Shown: positions 1 to 10,336 of the stretch, in pieces
How the letters are laid out: every line of letters begins with the position of its first letter
Numbering within the stretch: the first letter of the stretch is position 1
Assembly (NCBI RefSeq): GCF_016734765.1
Contig: NZ_JAERQE010000012.1
Location: 62,001 to 126,000, forward strand
From: Microvirga soli
GTDB lineage: Bacteria; Pseudomonadota; Alphaproteobacteria; Rhizobiales; Beijerinckiaceae
Direction: 5' to 3'
Length of the DNA: 64,000 nucleotides
The notes under the pieces: model-generated
Database searches by the model: none
What the model was told of the DNA's origin: nothing
The model's input: the letters and a program-made list of their open reading frames with translations, nothing else
Translations under genes and position numbers: made by a program

Positions 1-678
1 GGCTACCGTCGCGTGCACGCTCTTCTGGTCCGCCAGGCGCGGGAGCAGGGTCGACCTGCTCCCAACCACAAGCGCGTCTACCGGGTCATGAAGGCTCATG
101 ACCTGTTGCTGCAGCGCCATGCCGGCGGGGCCGAGCAGCGCCGGCACGATGGGCGCGTGGCCGTGGAGCGCTCCAACTTGCGCTGGTGCTCGGACGGGTT
201 CGAGATCGGCTGTGACAATGGCGAGAAGGTGCGGGTGGCGTTTGCCCTCGACTGCTGCGACCGGGAGGTGCTGGGGCATGTGGCCACGACTGAAGGGATC
301 AAGGGTGAGGACGTGCAGGACCTGATGATCACCGCGGTCGAGTACCGCTTCGGGCCGGTGAATCGCCTGCCGCAGACGATTGAATGGCTCTCCGACAATG
401 GCTCAGGCTACATCGCGCATGACACGAAGAGCCTGGCACGGGAGATGGGGCTCGAGCCGAGGACCACACCCGTGCAGAGCCCACAAAGCAATGGCATGGC
501 GGAAGCCTTCGTGCGCACGATCAAGCGCGATTACGTCCGCGTCAGCCCGATCCCGGATGCACGGGCGGTCCTGGACAGCCTTCCCTTATGGTTCGAGCAT
601 TACAATTGCCTTCACCCGCACAAGGCGCTCGGCTATCGTTCCCCGCGTGAGTTCATCGCCTCACGTCAACTGGGATGA
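1..678 (+). CDS. IS3-family transposase OrfB (IS2-like group), 5'-truncated by window
   Basis: This is the catalytic subunit of an IS3-family transposase, which cuts and joins the IS ends. The frame is open from base 1 (GYRRVHALL...), so the true start lies to the left. An rve-type DDE core is visible: the first Asp in [14 protein letters not shown], the second in [11 protein letters not shown], and the Glu in [17 protein letters not shown]. The C-terminus ([15 protein letters not shown]) is typical of the family, and the SDNGS and RDYVRV wording resembles the IS2 group. OrfA, normally joined by a -1 frameshift, is not in the window. The visible part looks intact, so the element may be active. 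Confidence 0.85.
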   Translation, partial: GYRRVHALLVRQAREQGRPAPNHKRVYRVMKAHDLLLQRHAGGAEQRRHDGRVAVERSNLRWCSDGFEIGCDNGEKVRVAFALDCCDREVLGHVATTEGIKGEDVQDLMITAVEYRFGPVNRLPQTIEWLSDNGSGYIAHDTKSLAREMGLEPRTTPVQSPQSNGMAEAFVRTIKRDYVRVSPIPDARAVLDSLPLWFEHYNCLHPHKALGYRSPREFIASRQLG

Positions 679-703
679 TCTGTCCGATCTTTCGGGGGCA
701 ACA
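1..703 (+). mobile_element. IS3-family insertion sequence, right part (left end outside window)
   Basis: The element contains the 3' part of an IS3-type transposase and ends shortly after its stop codon. IS3 elements end in CA, and the last candidate CA pairs are at about 703 or 706, following the GC-rich tip CTTTCGGGGGCAACA. The exact end cannot be fixed because the left inverted repeat is outside the window. The insertion lies inside the integrase gene at 666-2075 and supplies that frame's last codons and stop. Confidence 0.75.
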
Positions 704-2075
704 ACAGAGTCTTGGCCTTCCCGGTGCTTCTCTTAGGATCGTAGAAGAGGGGGCCTGTCTTCCTGCTCCTGACGAAATCGATGAAGCCCATCTCGATTAG
801 ATGTTCGTGGATAGGGACTGTCCTGGGCTGACCTGTCTTCGTCTTATGAAAGTGCATGACCCAGATGCCGCCTTCCTCTTGGATGTCCTCCACCTTAAGC
901 CCTGTAAGCTCCTGAATACGGGCTCCCGAGTAGGCAGCAAGCCAGGGGCACCAACGCTTCGCAAAAGCTGATGTCGGGTTCTTAGGGTCATCCTTAACGG
1001 CTAGGGCAGCCTTGAGGATGGCTGTGATCTCATGAGCCCTGAGGGTAGATTCCCTCTGCTTCTGGACCTTGGGAAGATCGAGGCGAACGTCTCTGGTGAC
1101 AGGGTTGCCTGGAATCAGCTTTCCACCTTGTCTGCTGGAAGCCCATATGAAGACCGAACTGGCAGCCACAAGGTCAACCTGATTGACCACCTTAGGGCTG
1201 ATGTTCTCCACATCACGCCTATGGATAGCCCATGCATAGAGATCATCGCTTGTGACGGACTCTGCTGCTTTGCCCTTAGTGAAGGTGGCCAAGGACCGGA
1301 GGCTGGCCTCATACCGCTCTATGGTCGTCGGGGCCTTCTTATCCGCATGATAGGTCTTCCATTGCTCCCACAGGTCAGCGACCGAGACCGTAGGGCTGGA
1401 CTTCCTAGCCTCAGGCTTATGCTCAATAGGCTTCCACTTCGGGAACCGTGAGGCTGCCGGATCAGGCGAGTAATCGAACTCAGCGTTACGCTCTAACTTC
1501 GCGGCTGCTGCATCGAGGGCATGAGCGAGAGCCTTGATGAGGAGATTTCTGCTGTCCTGATCAACGGCCAAGCCTTCACGCCTGAGAACGGCATCGGCAA
1601 TAGGACCGAAGCGGAAAGCCATTGAATGAGCCTGAGCGGCTTCCTTGCCAATCATAAGGGGACCAGCGCCTAACTTTCCGTCTCTAGCCATTTGGTTGAT
1701 GTTTTGCATCAGAGCCCACCTCTCAGGCGACCCAGGGTTGCGCTCAAGGGTCTCGGCAAAAGCTGTGTAGATGGTGCCAGCTAGGGCGGCTGCTTGTTGA
1801 TGGCTTAGTCGGGTAGGGGTGTTGTTCCGCTGGCTGTCCCAGAAGCGACGTAGGGCAGCATCGGCCACAGCATGGCGTTCCTTGGCTTCCCTTTGGTCCT
1901 TAGTTCGTAACGAGACTTGGACCACCTCTCCGATCTTCACTGAGACGAACCGGTCCCCCACAGGGAGTGTGACTAGATGCCCTTTTAGTTGAATAAGATC
2001 CTTAGGAACTCTTTGACGAAGGTGCCAAACGCCACTCTTGGGGTCTTTCCAGGGTCTAGCCATTAACAACGCCAT
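666..2075 (-). pseudogene. Tyrosine integrase with DUF6538-like N-terminus, C-terminus lost to an IS insertion
   Basis: This gene encoded a site-specific recombinase of a genomic island or prophage. The N-terminus (MARPWKDPKSGVWHLRQRVP) matches the DUF6538-type domain of alphaproteobacterial integrases. A SAM-like core-binding domain follows (about residues 225-320), then the start of the catalytic domain with the first Arg (YSGARIQELTGL) and the Lys region (HKTKTGQPRTVPIH). The frame then runs into the IS end (final residues [13 protein letters not shown]), so the HxxR, His/Trp and catalytic Tyr motifs are missing and the product cannot recombine DNA. The start at 2075 has an AGGA-type ribosome site. 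The 3' end of tRNA-Thr lies 78 bases upstream, the typical integrase position in a tRNA-inserted island. Confidence 0.85.
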
Positions 2076-2153
2076 GTGAGCGTCCTGTGTGAGAGTTAGG
2101 ACGCTTCTAAGTGCTTGTTATCGCTGAAAGCCTTACCACTCAAGGAGAATGAA

Positions 2154-2228
2154 TGGTGCCGGTGGAGAGGATCGAACTCCCGACCTTCGGTTTACAAAAC
2201 CGCTGCACTACCGCTGTGCTACACCGGC
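2154..2228 (-). tRNA. tRNA-Thr (UGU)
   Basis: A full cloverleaf folds on the minus strand: acceptor GCCGGTG/CACCGGC, D arm GCAC/GTGC, anticodon loop TTTGTAA giving UGU, T arm with TTCGATC, and an encoded CCA end (2154-2156). Its 3' end faces the integrase gene, so it is the likely attachment site of the island to the left. Confidence 0.95.
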
Positions 2229-2368
2229 TAATCTCGAAGGGGTGAGGTAGCAGCACGCGAGGCAGGACGCAAGTTCCCTCAAAAAGTAAATATTAAGTGC
2301 TCCAGCACACCGAAACCAACCTCCGATTCTGGAATTGTAAGGCAAACAGCAATCACGGAGTTGGTGCT

Positions 2369-2674
2369 ATGAAAGCCTTAGGGGCTTCTGTTCAAACGAG
2401 GGTCCTGTCGCAGGGCGCCCTAAAGGTTCTCGTCGTTCTTTCGGTTTTTGCGGGCGCGGGCTTGGTTGGGTCAGCTGAGGCTGCGCCGGCAAGCCACGGT
2501 GTGGCTGCAAAGCCTGCCAAGGAGACTGTGACAGCGATTGCCGCCAAGGATGTGGAGACCACGTCGTCGGTTCAGTCCGCCACGGGCAGTGACGCTTACT
2601 GCGATATCTCCCGCAAGCGTATGTTCGTTGAGGGCGAGGGCTGGATCGTCCGCCGTGTGACCACCTGCTACTGA
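2369..2674 (+). CDS. Small secreted protein of unknown function
   Basis: A 101-residue protein with a Sec signal peptide: a short basic start, a hydrophobic stretch (LKVLVVLSVFAGAGLVGSA) and an AEA-A cleavage site near residue 38. The mature part is short and Ala/Lys/Thr-rich, and ends in a conserved-looking tail (DAYCDISRKRMFVEGEGWIV) with two Cys that could form a disulfide in the periplasm. The ATG at 2369 is preferred over the in-frame codon at 2297 because it has a GGAG ribosome site and starts the signal peptide. A strong hairpin terminator follows 28 bases after the stop. No function can be assigned. Confidence 0.7.
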   Translation: MKALGASVQTRVLSQGALKVLVVLSVFAGAGLVGSAEAAPASHGVAAKPAKETVTAIAAKDVETTSSVQSATGSDAYCDISRKRMFVEGEGWIVRRVTTCY

Positions 2675-2701
2675 CGACCGGCTCCCTCCTGGCCCAACGA
2701 A

Positions 2702-2727
2702 AAGCCCCGCCTTTCGGCGGGGCTTTC
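2702..2727. terminator. Bidirectional rho-independent terminator
   Basis: An 11-bp perfect stem (AAAGCCCCGCC / GGCGGGGCTTT) with a TTTC loop sits between two convergent genes and has A and T runs on either side, so it can serve both. Confidence 0.9.
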
Positions 2728-2755
2728 CTGTTGTGCTCAGTAGCAGGTTGGAGGT

Positions 2756-4474
2756 TTAGCGCCTCGCGCCAGCGCCCTCGTAGGTCATGATATCCCGGTC
2801 CTTGGTCTCCGGCACGAAGAGGAGGCCGACCACGAAGGTCACCAGGGCAATCACGATCGGATACCACAGGCCGTAGTAGATATCGCCGGTGGCTGCCACC
2901 ATCGCGAAGGCTGTGGGAGGCAGCAGACCGCCGAACCAGCCGTTGGCGATGTGGTAGGGCAGCGACATCGCAGTGTAGCGGATGCGGGTGGGGAAGAACT
3001 CCACCAGAGCTGCCGCGATCGGGCCGTAGACCATCGTGACGTAGATCACGAGGATCGTCAGGATGCCGATAGCCTTCAGGGCCTGAGTGTTGCCGAGGGC
3101 ATCGAAGAAGCCGCCGACCTTCAGGATGCTCGGATCGCCCGCCTTCGGATAACCCGCTTCGCTAGCCGCGGCCGTGAAGGCCGTGATGTTGGCCGCGATG
3201 GCTGGAGCGATCGGGGTTTCCTTGCCGTTGAATGTCACCCTCGCAGGCGTGCCTGCCGGAGCGGGGACGAGTTCATACTTGACCGCAGCGCGGGCAAGCG
3301 ACACGCGAGCAACATCGCAAGGTGAGGTGAAGGTCCGGATGCCCACCGGGTCGAACACCGAGCCGCAGGTAGCAGGATCAGCCACAACCTGGACCTTTCC
3401 GGTCTCAAGCGCTTGGTTGAGGCGCGGGCTGATCACGCTCGTCAGAGCCCCGAAGAGCGGGAAGTAGGTGATCGCCGCAATCAGGCAGCCGCCGAGAATC
3501 ACCGGCTTGCGGCCGATCTTGTCGGAGAGCGCGCCGAAGAACACGAAGCCACCGGTGCCGAGGATCAACGACCAGGCGATCAGCACGTTCGAGGTGAGCA
3601 GGTCGACCTTCAGGATGCTCTGGATGAAGAACAGGGCGTAGAACTGGCCCGTGTACCACACCACAGCCTGTCCGATCGCCAGACCGACCAGGGCGATGAG
3701 CACCATCTTGGCATTGCTCCATTGGCCGAATGCCTCCTTCAGGGGAGCCTTCGACTGGGTGCCCTCATCCTTCATCTTCTGGAACGCAGGCGATTCGTGC
3801 ATCTGGAGACGAATCCAGACCGAGATGCCGAGGAGCACCACGGAGAGCAGGAAGGGAATGCGCCAGCCAGCGATCGGCCAGCCTTCGCCCGTCTGGAAGC
3901 CCTGCTCACCCATCCAGGTGCGCAGTACGAGAATGACCACGAGGGACAGCAGCAGGCCGACCGTTGCCGTGATCTGAATGAAGCTGGTGTAGAACCCGCG
4001 ACGGCCCACCGGGGCGTGCTCGGCCACATAGACCGCAGCGCCGCCGTACTCGCCGCCGAGGGCCAGGCCCTGGAGCATGCGCAGCGCGATCAGGACCACC
4101 GGTGCAACCCAGCCGATCTGATTATAGCTGGGCAGCAGGCCGACCAGGAAGGTCGAGAAGCCCATGATCAGGATCGTGACCAGGAAGGTGTACTTGCGGC
4201 CGACGAGATCGCCGATGCGGCCGAAAAAGATCGCGCCGAAGGGGCGGACTAGGAAGCCGGCCGCGAAGGCCAGGAGCGCGAAGACGTTACGGGTCGTTAC
4301 GTCGAAGGCGGAGAAGAACTGCGCGCCGATGATCGTGGCGAGAGAGCCGTAGAGATAGAAATCGTACCATTCGAAGACGGTGCCGAGGGAGGAGGCCAGG
4401 ATGACCTTCCTCTCCTCCTTCGTCATCGGCCGCGGTGCGGCGGCCGAATGCGGCGTCGTTGCTGCTGTTGCCAT
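2756..4474 (-). CDS. MFS transporter, metabolite:H+ symporter (MHS) type
   Basis: Inner-membrane secondary transporter of about 572 residues with 12 predicted membrane segments. The start (ILASSLGTVFEWYDFYLYG) and the loop motif GRIGDLVGRKYTF are signatures of the MHS branch (ShiA, KgtP, ProP and relatives), which imports organic acids or zwitterions with protons. The substrate cannot be named. The protein is longer than most MHS members because of an insert of roughly 100 residues in the second half (about residues 345-450), containing two Cys and presumably outside the cytoplasm. The ATG at 4474 has a GAAGGG ribosome site six bases upstream and is preferred to the one at 4489. Confidence 0.85.
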   Translation of the reverse strand: MATAATTPHSAAAPRPMTKEERKVILASSLGTVFEWYDFYLYGSLATIIGAQFFSAFDVTTRNVFALLAFAAGFLVRPFGAIFFGRIGDLVGRKYTFLVTILIMGFSTFLVGLLPSYNQIGWVAPVVLIALRMLQGLALGGEYGGAAVYVAEHAPVGRRGFYTSFIQITATVGLLLSLVVILVLRTWMGEQGFQTGEGWPIAGWRIPFLLSVVLLGISVWIRLQMHESPAFQKMKDEGTQSKAPLKEAFGQWSNAKMVLIALVGLAIGQAVVWYTGQFYALFFIQSILKVDLLTSNVLIAWSLILGTGGFVFFGALSDKIGRKPVILGGCLIAAITYFPLFGALTSVISPRLNQALETGKVQVVADPATCGSVFDPVGIRTFTSPCDVARVSLARAAVKYELVPAPAGTPARVTFNGKETPIAPAIAANITAFTAAASEAGYPKAGDPSILKVGGFFDALGNTQALKAIGILTILVIYVTMVYGPIAAALVEFFPTRIRYTAMSLPYHIANGWFGGLLPPTAFAMVAATGDIYYGLWYPIVIALVTFVVGLLFVPETKDRDIMTYEGAGARR

Positions 4475-4715
4475 AGGGTTCCCTTCCATTCATGTGCCCG
4501 GTCTGGTCCGGGTTCTGGGCCGCAAGCCCGAATGCCGAGCTTTGAGCCGAGGCATCGTGACTGCTCTGCACAGTCAAGAATCCATCGAATGGGAGGCTAC
4601 CTCCGGCCTTTCTTTCCACAATTCCCAATTGGTATTTGCGACTTCCGTCTAAGAAGTTGCCAATAACCTATGATTTACAAGCAATAACAGACGGTTCGCT
4701 CCAGGCGCGGGTTCG

Positions 4716-5537
4716 TTATTTGACGTTGCGGAAGGCGCCTTTGACCACAGCAAAAAGGGAAATTGCGGCTGCATTCGAGACGTTGAGGCTCTTGATGGCT
4801 CCCGGCATATCCAGGCGTCCGATCGCATCGCAGCATTCCCGCGTTCTCTGTCTCAACCCCTTTCCTTCGGAGCCGAGCACGAGAACGACCGGCAGTCGGA
4901 TGTTGATCTCATCCAAGTTGGTTTCGCCCGAAGAATCGAGCCCGATTCGCTGATAGCCGCGCTCGCCCAGCGCTGTCAGCGTGTCGCTGAGATTGCGGAC
5001 GATCATGAAGGGGACATGCTCGAGGCCTCCAGAGGCGGATTTAGCCAAAACGCCTGTTGCGGCGGGGCTGTGTCGGGCCGTCGTGATGATGGCTTCCACG
5101 TCGAAGGCCGCCGCCGTGCGGACGATGGCCCCGACATTGTGCGGATCGGTGATCTGGTCGAGAGCCAGCACGACGCGCTGGCCGCTCAAGGTGTCGACGG
5201 ACGGAGAGGGCAGGGGATCGGCCTCGGCATAGAGCCCTTGGTGGACGGCGTCCGGCTCCAGGAGACGGTTGATTTCGTCCGGCCGGACGATCTCGGGTTC
5301 GATCGGCAGAGGGGCATCCAGCTCCTCGCTCAAGCGGCGGGCAGAGTTCTCGGTCGCTAGAAGGCGGCGAATCGTACGCTTGCCGTTGCGCAAGGCTTCG
5401 AAGACCGGGTGCCAGCCATAGAGAATGGTCGTGTCGATCTCGAAGTTAGGCCGCCAAGCCTTGGGGTCTCGGCGGCCCGGCTTACCGTGCGGGCGCTGGA
5501 ATCGGGGTTTGCGGGATTGGAAGGGGCGCTCGCTCAT
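4716..5537 (-). CDS. rlmB: 23S rRNA 2'-O-ribose methyltransferase RlmB (SpoU/TrmH family)
   Basis: RlmB-type enzymes methylate the 2'-OH of a conserved guanosine in domain V of 23S rRNA using S-adenosylmethionine. All three SPOUT knot motifs are present: Asn134...Arg140 in DPHNVGAIVRTAAAFD, GSEGKGL at 222-228, and LNVSNAAAISL at 251-261. A substrate-binding domain (about 37-105) precedes the catalytic domain. The first 35 residues are a basic Arg/Lys/Pro-rich tail common in alphaproteobacterial members. At 273 residues the length is normal. The other family member, TrmH, cannot be fully excluded, but the N-terminal domain favours RlmB. Confidence 0.88.
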   Translation of the reverse strand: MSERPFQSRKPRFQRPHGKPGRRDPKAWRPNFEIDTTILYGWHPVFEALRNGKRTIRRLLATENSARRLSEELDAPLPIEPEIVRPDEINRLLEPDAVHQGLYAEADPLPSPSVDTLSGQRVVLALDQITDPHNVGAIVRTAAAFDVEAIITTARHSPAATGVLAKSASGGLEHVPFMIVRNLSDTLTALGERGYQRIGLDSSGETNLDEINIRLPVVLVLGSEGKGLRQRTRECCDAIGRLDMPGAIKSLNVSNAAAISLFAVVKGAFRNVK

Positions 5538-5621
5538 GCTCTTTGGATCTCACGTGTTGTCTGGAGGCCATAGCACAGGGAACGGTCATTCACGACCATC
5601 CGATTTCGACGCGCTTTGAGG

Positions 5622-5650
5622 TTGACACCGGCCATCCACCTCACCATAAG
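5622..5650 (+). promoter_or_regulatory. Candidate sigma-70 promoter for tRNA-Tyr/tRNA-Gly
   Basis: A consensus -35 (TTGACA, 5622-5627) and a -10-like CATAAG (5645-5650) are separated by 17 bases, about 75 bases upstream of the tRNA pair. Confidence 0.55.
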
Positions 5651-5727
5651 AGCGCCACGGAGCGCCGAGCCAAGGCAAAGCGGTCCGCGGAACAGCCTCG
5701 GCGTTGTGCGTTTGGGTTGGGTTCTAA

Positions 5728-5812
5728 GGGGGAATGTCCCGAGCGGCAAAGGGGGCGGACTGTAAATCCGCTGGCTATGCCTTCGTAGGTTCGAGTCCTA
5801 CTTCCCCCACCA
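5728..5812 (+). tRNA. tRNA-Tyr (GUA)
   Basis: Acceptor GGGGGAA/TTCCCCC, long variable arm as expected for tRNA-Tyr, anticodon GTA in ACTGTAAAT, T loop TTCGAGT, and an encoded CCA. It is followed 17 bases later by tRNA-Gly, probably on one transcript. Confidence 0.95.
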
Positions 5813-5829
5813 CCCAATCAGACTGGCAT

Positions 5830-5903
5830 GCGGGTGTAGCTCAATGGTAGAGCAGCAGCCTTCCAAGCTGAATACGAGGGTTCGATTCCCTTCACCCGCT
5901 CCA
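5830..5903 (+). tRNA. tRNA-Gly (UCC)
   Basis: Acceptor GCGGGTG/CACCCGC, D arm GCTC/GAGC, anticodon TCC in the loop CTTCCAA, T loop TTCGATT, discriminator T and an encoded CCA. Confidence 0.95.
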
Positions 5904-5949
5904 ATCCCCTAATTCCGACAAATCTTCTCTTCCAGACCTTGGTGCTTTC

Positions 5950-6555
5950 ATGTTTCTCAGGTGCATCGTTGTATCGTTAACATGTGTGTTTCTGGGTGGA
6001 TGTCTTTCCGTCCCGCCCCATGATTTGGCTGCCGAAGATCTTGGACGATACAGGATCGTCGAGGTTGCTGTGGAAGGTGCAGAGAGCATCCGGTCGTGGC
6101 CCACGGAGGAGGAGCGTTTCGTTCAATCCGGCGCCGTCGATGCTGCCACGGGTGATCGGATCAGATCGGAGCCTGCCACGAACTTTCCGCAAGTGGGAGC
6201 GCATTTCAAGCAGGTGCTGACGGCGCGACTGAAGGACGAGTTCATTGGCCTGACCGCGCCGGTCTTTGCCGGAAATCAGCCGGCCACAGCGGTGGTTCGT
6301 GTGAAGACATTCGACATCCCGTCCGTCGCGCGGCGCGTCTTCGTCGACAATACGGCCAAGTTCCAGGCCGATATCGAGATCCGCGACAAGGCGACGGGGC
6401 GAGTTATTCTGCGATACGATGGGCGCTTGCAGACGAAACCGCTGATTGGCGGCGTGGCGACGGGTATCGCTCTGGCTTTCGAAGGTCCGGATCTTGGTTA
6501 TTCAATGATCACCGATTATCTGTCCACCTATCGAAACTGGCTCTTGCGTAACTGA
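5950..6555 (+). CDS. Putative lipoprotein of unknown function
   Basis: A 201-residue protein with a lipoprotein signal peptide: a hydrophobic stretch ([12 protein letters not shown]) and a lipobox LGGC with Cys18. It is therefore expected on the outer face of the inner membrane or on the outer membrane. The mature part has mixed alpha/beta character, with repeated phrases such as [20 protein letters not shown] and [19 protein letters not shown]. These resemble small lipoproteins that assemble at the envelope, but no family is recognised with confidence. The gene stands alone between the tRNA pair and tuf. Confidence 0.7.
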   Translation: MFLRCIVVSLTCVFLGGCLSVPPHDLAAEDLGRYRIVEVAVEGAESIRSWPTEEERFVQSGAVDAATGDRIRSEPATNFPQVGAHFKQVLTARLKDEFIGLTAPVFAGNQPATAVVRVKTFDIPSVARRVFVDNTAKFQADIEIRDKATGRVILRYDGRLQTKPLIGGVATGIALAFEGPDLGYSMITDYLSTYRNWLLRN

Positions 6556-6622
6556 GCAAAGAGCCCTATTGGGCGGCACGAGTTTGCCGTTCAGGTATCA
6601 AGCGTGTCGAGGATCTAAGGAC

Positions 6623-7813
<1,191 letters not shown>

Positions 7814-7820
7814 CGAGATC

Positions 7821-7844
7821 CAGGTGGCGGGTTTCCGCCACCTG
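7821..7844 (+). terminator. Hairpin after tuf copy 1
   Basis: A perfect 10-bp stem (CAGGTGGCGG / CCGCCACCTG) with a GTTT loop lies eight bases after the tuf stop. There is no long T run, so it may be a processing or mRNA-stability hairpin rather than a true terminator. Confidence 0.55.
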
Positions 7845-7855
7845 TTGACCGCCGG

Positions 7856-7932
7856 AGGAGTGTAGCTCAATCGGCTAGAGCACCGGTCTCCAAAACCGGG
7901 GGTTGGGGGTTCGAGTCCCTCCACTCCTGCCA
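7856..7932 (+). tRNA. tRNA-Trp (CCA)
   Basis: Acceptor AGGAGTG/CACTCCT, D arm GCTC/GAGC, anticodon CCA in CTCCAAA, T loop TTCGAGT, discriminator G and an encoded CCA. It lies between tuf and secE, where many proteobacteria also carry it. Confidence 0.95.
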
Positions 7933-8092
7933 GCGGTCGACAAAGCGAGCGTTTTGTTCTAAAGAGCGCCTCGCAGATGGTTTGAACAGGTGGCGCGAGG
8001 CTTGAAAACAGCCTCGCGCCCCTTCAATTTGGGCACAAGCGTGCCTCAGAGGACGTTCGCCGCCGCTCTAAAGGCGGTGCGGGCGCAGAGAA

Positions 8093-8293
8093 ATGGCGAA
8101 GACGAACCCGTTCGATTTCATACAGCAGGTCCGCTCGGAAGCCGCGAAGGTGACCTGGCCGACGCGCAAGGAGACCATGATCACGACCGCTATGGTGTTC
8201 GTGATGGTGGTGCTTGCCAGCATCTTCTTCCTGGTCGTCGATCAGGCGATCGGCTGGGGCGTTCGCTCGGTGATCCTTGGGCTTGGCAGTTAA
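8093..8293 (+). CDS. secE: Preprotein translocase subunit SecE
   Basis: SecE is the small clamp subunit of the SecYEG channel in the inner membrane. The 66-residue protein is the short, single-span form: an amphipathic N-terminal helix with the conserved EAAKVTWPTRKETM phrase, then one membrane segment (about 30-55). It is followed 12 bases later by nusG, the conserved partner gene. Confidence 0.96.
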   Translation: MAKTNPFDFIQQVRSEAAKVTWPTRKETMITTAMVFVMVVLASIFFLVVDQAIGWGVRSVILGLGS

Positions 8294-8305
8294 GGGGTAG
8301 GTGCA

Positions 8306-8839
8306 ATGACGAAGCGTTGGTATATCGTCCACGCCTATTCGAATTTCGAGAACAAGGTCGCCCAGTCGATCAAGGATCAGGCCGCCCAGCGCGGCCTCGA
8401 GGACAAGTTCGACGAGGTCATGGTCCCGACCGAGAAGGTCGTCGAGGTGCGCCGCGGCCGCAAGGTCGACACCGAGCGCAAGTTCTTCCCGGGCTATGTG
8501 CTCGTGAAGTGCGACCTGACCGACGAGGTTTACCACCTCATCAAGAATACCCCGAAGGTGACGGGCTTCCTGGGCGCCGACAAGTCCAAGCCGGTTCCGA
8601 TCCCGGATCGTGAGGCCGAGCGGATCAAGGGCCAGGTGGCCGAGGGTGTCGACCACCCGAAGCCCTCCGTCAGCTTCGAAATCGGCGAGCAGGTGCGCGT
8701 CTCGGACGGTCCTTTCGCCTCGTTCAACGGCGTTGTCGAGGAAGTCGACCATGCCCGGGCCCGCCTCAAGGTGGCGGTGTCCATCTTCGGCCGCGCGACG
8801 CCGGTCGAACTCGAATACGGTCAGGTCGAAAAGGTCTGA
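8306..8839 (+). CDS. nusG: Transcription termination/antitermination factor NusG
   Basis: NusG binds elongating RNA polymerase and couples it to Rho or the ribosome. The 177-residue protein has the NGN domain (WYIVHAYSNFENKVAQSI at the start, FFPGYVLVKCDL in the middle) and a C-terminal KOW domain (VRVSDGPFASFNGVVEEVDH). It overlaps nothing and is co-transcribed with secE. Confidence 0.97.
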   Translation: MTKRWYIVHAYSNFENKVAQSIKDQAAQRGLEDKFDEVMVPTEKVVEVRRGRKVDTERKFFPGYVLVKCDLTDEVYHLIKNTPKVTGFLGADKSKPVPIPDREAERIKGQVAEGVDHPKPSVSFEIGEQVRVSDGPFASFNGVVEEVDHARARLKVAVSIFGRATPVELEYGQVEKV

Positions 8840-8846
8840 CCGGCGT

Positions 8847-8897
8847 GAAGTGGCACCTTACTGGTGGCACTTCTCAGGCTCTCTGAGAGAGCCTTTC
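8847..8897 (+). terminator. Two hairpins between nusG and rplK
   Basis: The first stem (8847-8873, GAAGTGGCACC / GGTGGCACTTC, one mismatch) is followed by a perfect 8-bp stem (AGGCTCTC / GAGAGCCT, 8876-8894) and TTTC. The second looks like a weak intrinsic terminator separating secE-nusG from rplKA. The remaining 110 bases before rplK show no other clear element. Confidence 0.55.
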
Positions 8898-9008
8898 ATC
8901 CGCGGGAGGTCTGCCCGGTCGCCAGCCGGGGTTTTGGACTGGACCGCGATCTGCAACTGCCATTCCGTTCGGTAGGCTCCGGGCGGATGGTCCATTAGGA
9001 GCAGTCCT

Positions 9009-9437
9009 ATGGCAAAGAAAATCTCGGGCTACGTTAAGCTTCAAGTGCCCGCAGGCGCAGCCAACCCGTCGCCGCCGATCGGTCCGGCGCTCGGTCAGCG
9101 CGGCCTGAACATCATGGAATTCTGCAAGGCCTTCAACGCGAAGACCGCGCAGATGGAGAAGGGCACCCCGATCCCGGTGATCATCACCGCGTATCAGGAC
9201 CGCTCCTTCACCTTCGAGATGAAGCAGCCCCCGGTCTCGTACTGGCTCAAGAAGGCCGCGAAGATCGACAAGGGTTCGCAGACCCCCGGCAAGGGCGGCA
9301 ATGTCGGCCGCGTGACCCGCGACCAGATCCGCGAGATCGCCGAGAAGAAGATGGTCGATCTCAACTGCGACACCGTGGAATCCGCCATGGCCATGATCGA
9401 GGGCTCCGCGCGCTCGATGGGCATGGAAGTGGCATAA
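9009..9437 (+). CDS. rplK: 50S ribosomal protein L11
   Basis: L11 (142 residues) forms the stalk base of the 50S subunit and contacts the GTPase-associated rRNA. The N-terminal domain has the typical [21 protein letters not shown], and the C-terminal RNA-binding domain follows. The start has a strong upstream GGAG. It is followed by rplA after seven bases. Confidence 0.98.
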   Translation: MAKKISGYVKLQVPAGAANPSPPIGPALGQRGLNIMEFCKAFNAKTAQMEKGTPIPVIITAYQDRSFTFEMKQPPVSYWLKKAAKIDKGSQTPGKGGNVGRVTRDQIREIAEKKMVDLNCDTVESAMAMIEGSARSMGMEVA

Positions 9438-9447
9438 GGAGGGCATG

Positions 9448-10149
9448 ATGGCTGTGAAAGAAGGTAAGCGCATCCGCGCCGCCCGCGAGGGTGTTGATGC
9501 CACCAAGCTGTATCCGATCCAGGACGCGGTGAAGCTGATCAAGGAACGCGCCAAGGCGAAGTTCGACGAGACCATCGAGATCTCGATGAACCTCGGCGTC
9601 GATCCCCGCCACGCCGACCAGATGGTCCGCGGCGTCTGCAACCTGCCGAACGGCTCCGGCCGTACGGTGCGCGTGGCCGTGTTCGCCCGCGGCGCCAAGG
9701 CTGACGAAGCCAAGGCGGCCGGTGCCGACGTGGTGGGCGCCGAGGAGCTCTTCGAGGTGGTCAACGGCGGCACGATCGATTTCGACCGCTGCATTGCCAC
9801 CCCGGACATGATGCCGCTCGTCGGTCGTCTCGGTAAGGTTCTCGGCCCGCGCGGCCTGATGCCGAACCCGAAGGTCGGAACGGTCACCATGGACGTGAAG
9901 GGTGCCGTGGAAGCCGCCAAGGGCGGCGCCGTCGAGTTCCGCGTCGAGAAGGCTGGTATCGTCCATGCCGGTATCGGCAAGGCTTCCTTCGACGAGGTCA
10001 AGCTCGTGGAGAACATCAAGGCTTTCGCCGATGCCGTCTCCAAGGCCAAGCCCTCGGGTGCCAAGGGCACCTACATCCAGCGCGTCGCCGTCTCCTCGAC
10101 GATGGGCCCGGGTGTGAAGGTCGACCCGGCTTCGGTTCTCAACGCCTAA
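9448..10149 (+). CDS. rplA: 50S ribosomal protein L1
   Basis: L1 (233 residues) binds 23S rRNA at the mobile L1 stalk and can repress its own operon through the mRNA. The signature [15 protein letters not shown] is present. Two ATGs are adjacent (9445, 9448); the second is better spaced from the AAGGAGG site. A strong terminator follows. Confidence 0.97.
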   Translation: MAVKEGKRIRAAREGVDATKLYPIQDAVKLIKERAKAKFDETIEISMNLGVDPRHADQMVRGVCNLPNGSGRTVRVAVFARGAKADEAKAAGADVVGAEELFEVVNGGTIDFDRCIATPDMMPLVGRLGKVLGPRGLMPNPKVGTVTMDVKGAVEAAKGGAVEFRVEKAGIVHAGIGKASFDEVKLVENIKAFADAVSKAKPSGAKGTYIQRVAVSSTMGPGVKVDPASVLNA

Positions 10150-10172
10150 GGTTGTCCTTTTCAGGATTACGG

Positions 10173-10206
10173 AAGGGCTGGCGTTTAAGACGCCAGCCCT
10201 TTTCTA
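10173..10206 (+). terminator. Rho-independent terminator of rplKA
   Basis: A perfect 12-bp stem (AAGGGCTGGCGT / ACGCCAGCCCTT) is followed by TTTCTATT, ending the rplK-rplA unit. Confidence 0.93.
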
Positions 10207-10301
10207 TTATGATTTGTATGATTATATGCCGTTAGGTGAGGGCTCTGGACAGAGCCTGATCCGGGTCCACACAATCCTTAAAACTTACTTCACCCTGCCC
10301 C

Positions 10302-10330
10302 TTGGCAAGGTGGGGAAAAAGGATTATAGG
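10302..10330 (+). promoter_or_regulatory. Candidate promoter of rplJL
   Basis: TTGGCA (10302-10307) and TATAGG (10325-10330) are 17 bases apart. Transcription from here would give a leader of about 375 nt before rplJ. Confidence 0.45.
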
Positions 10331-10336
10331 GATTCT

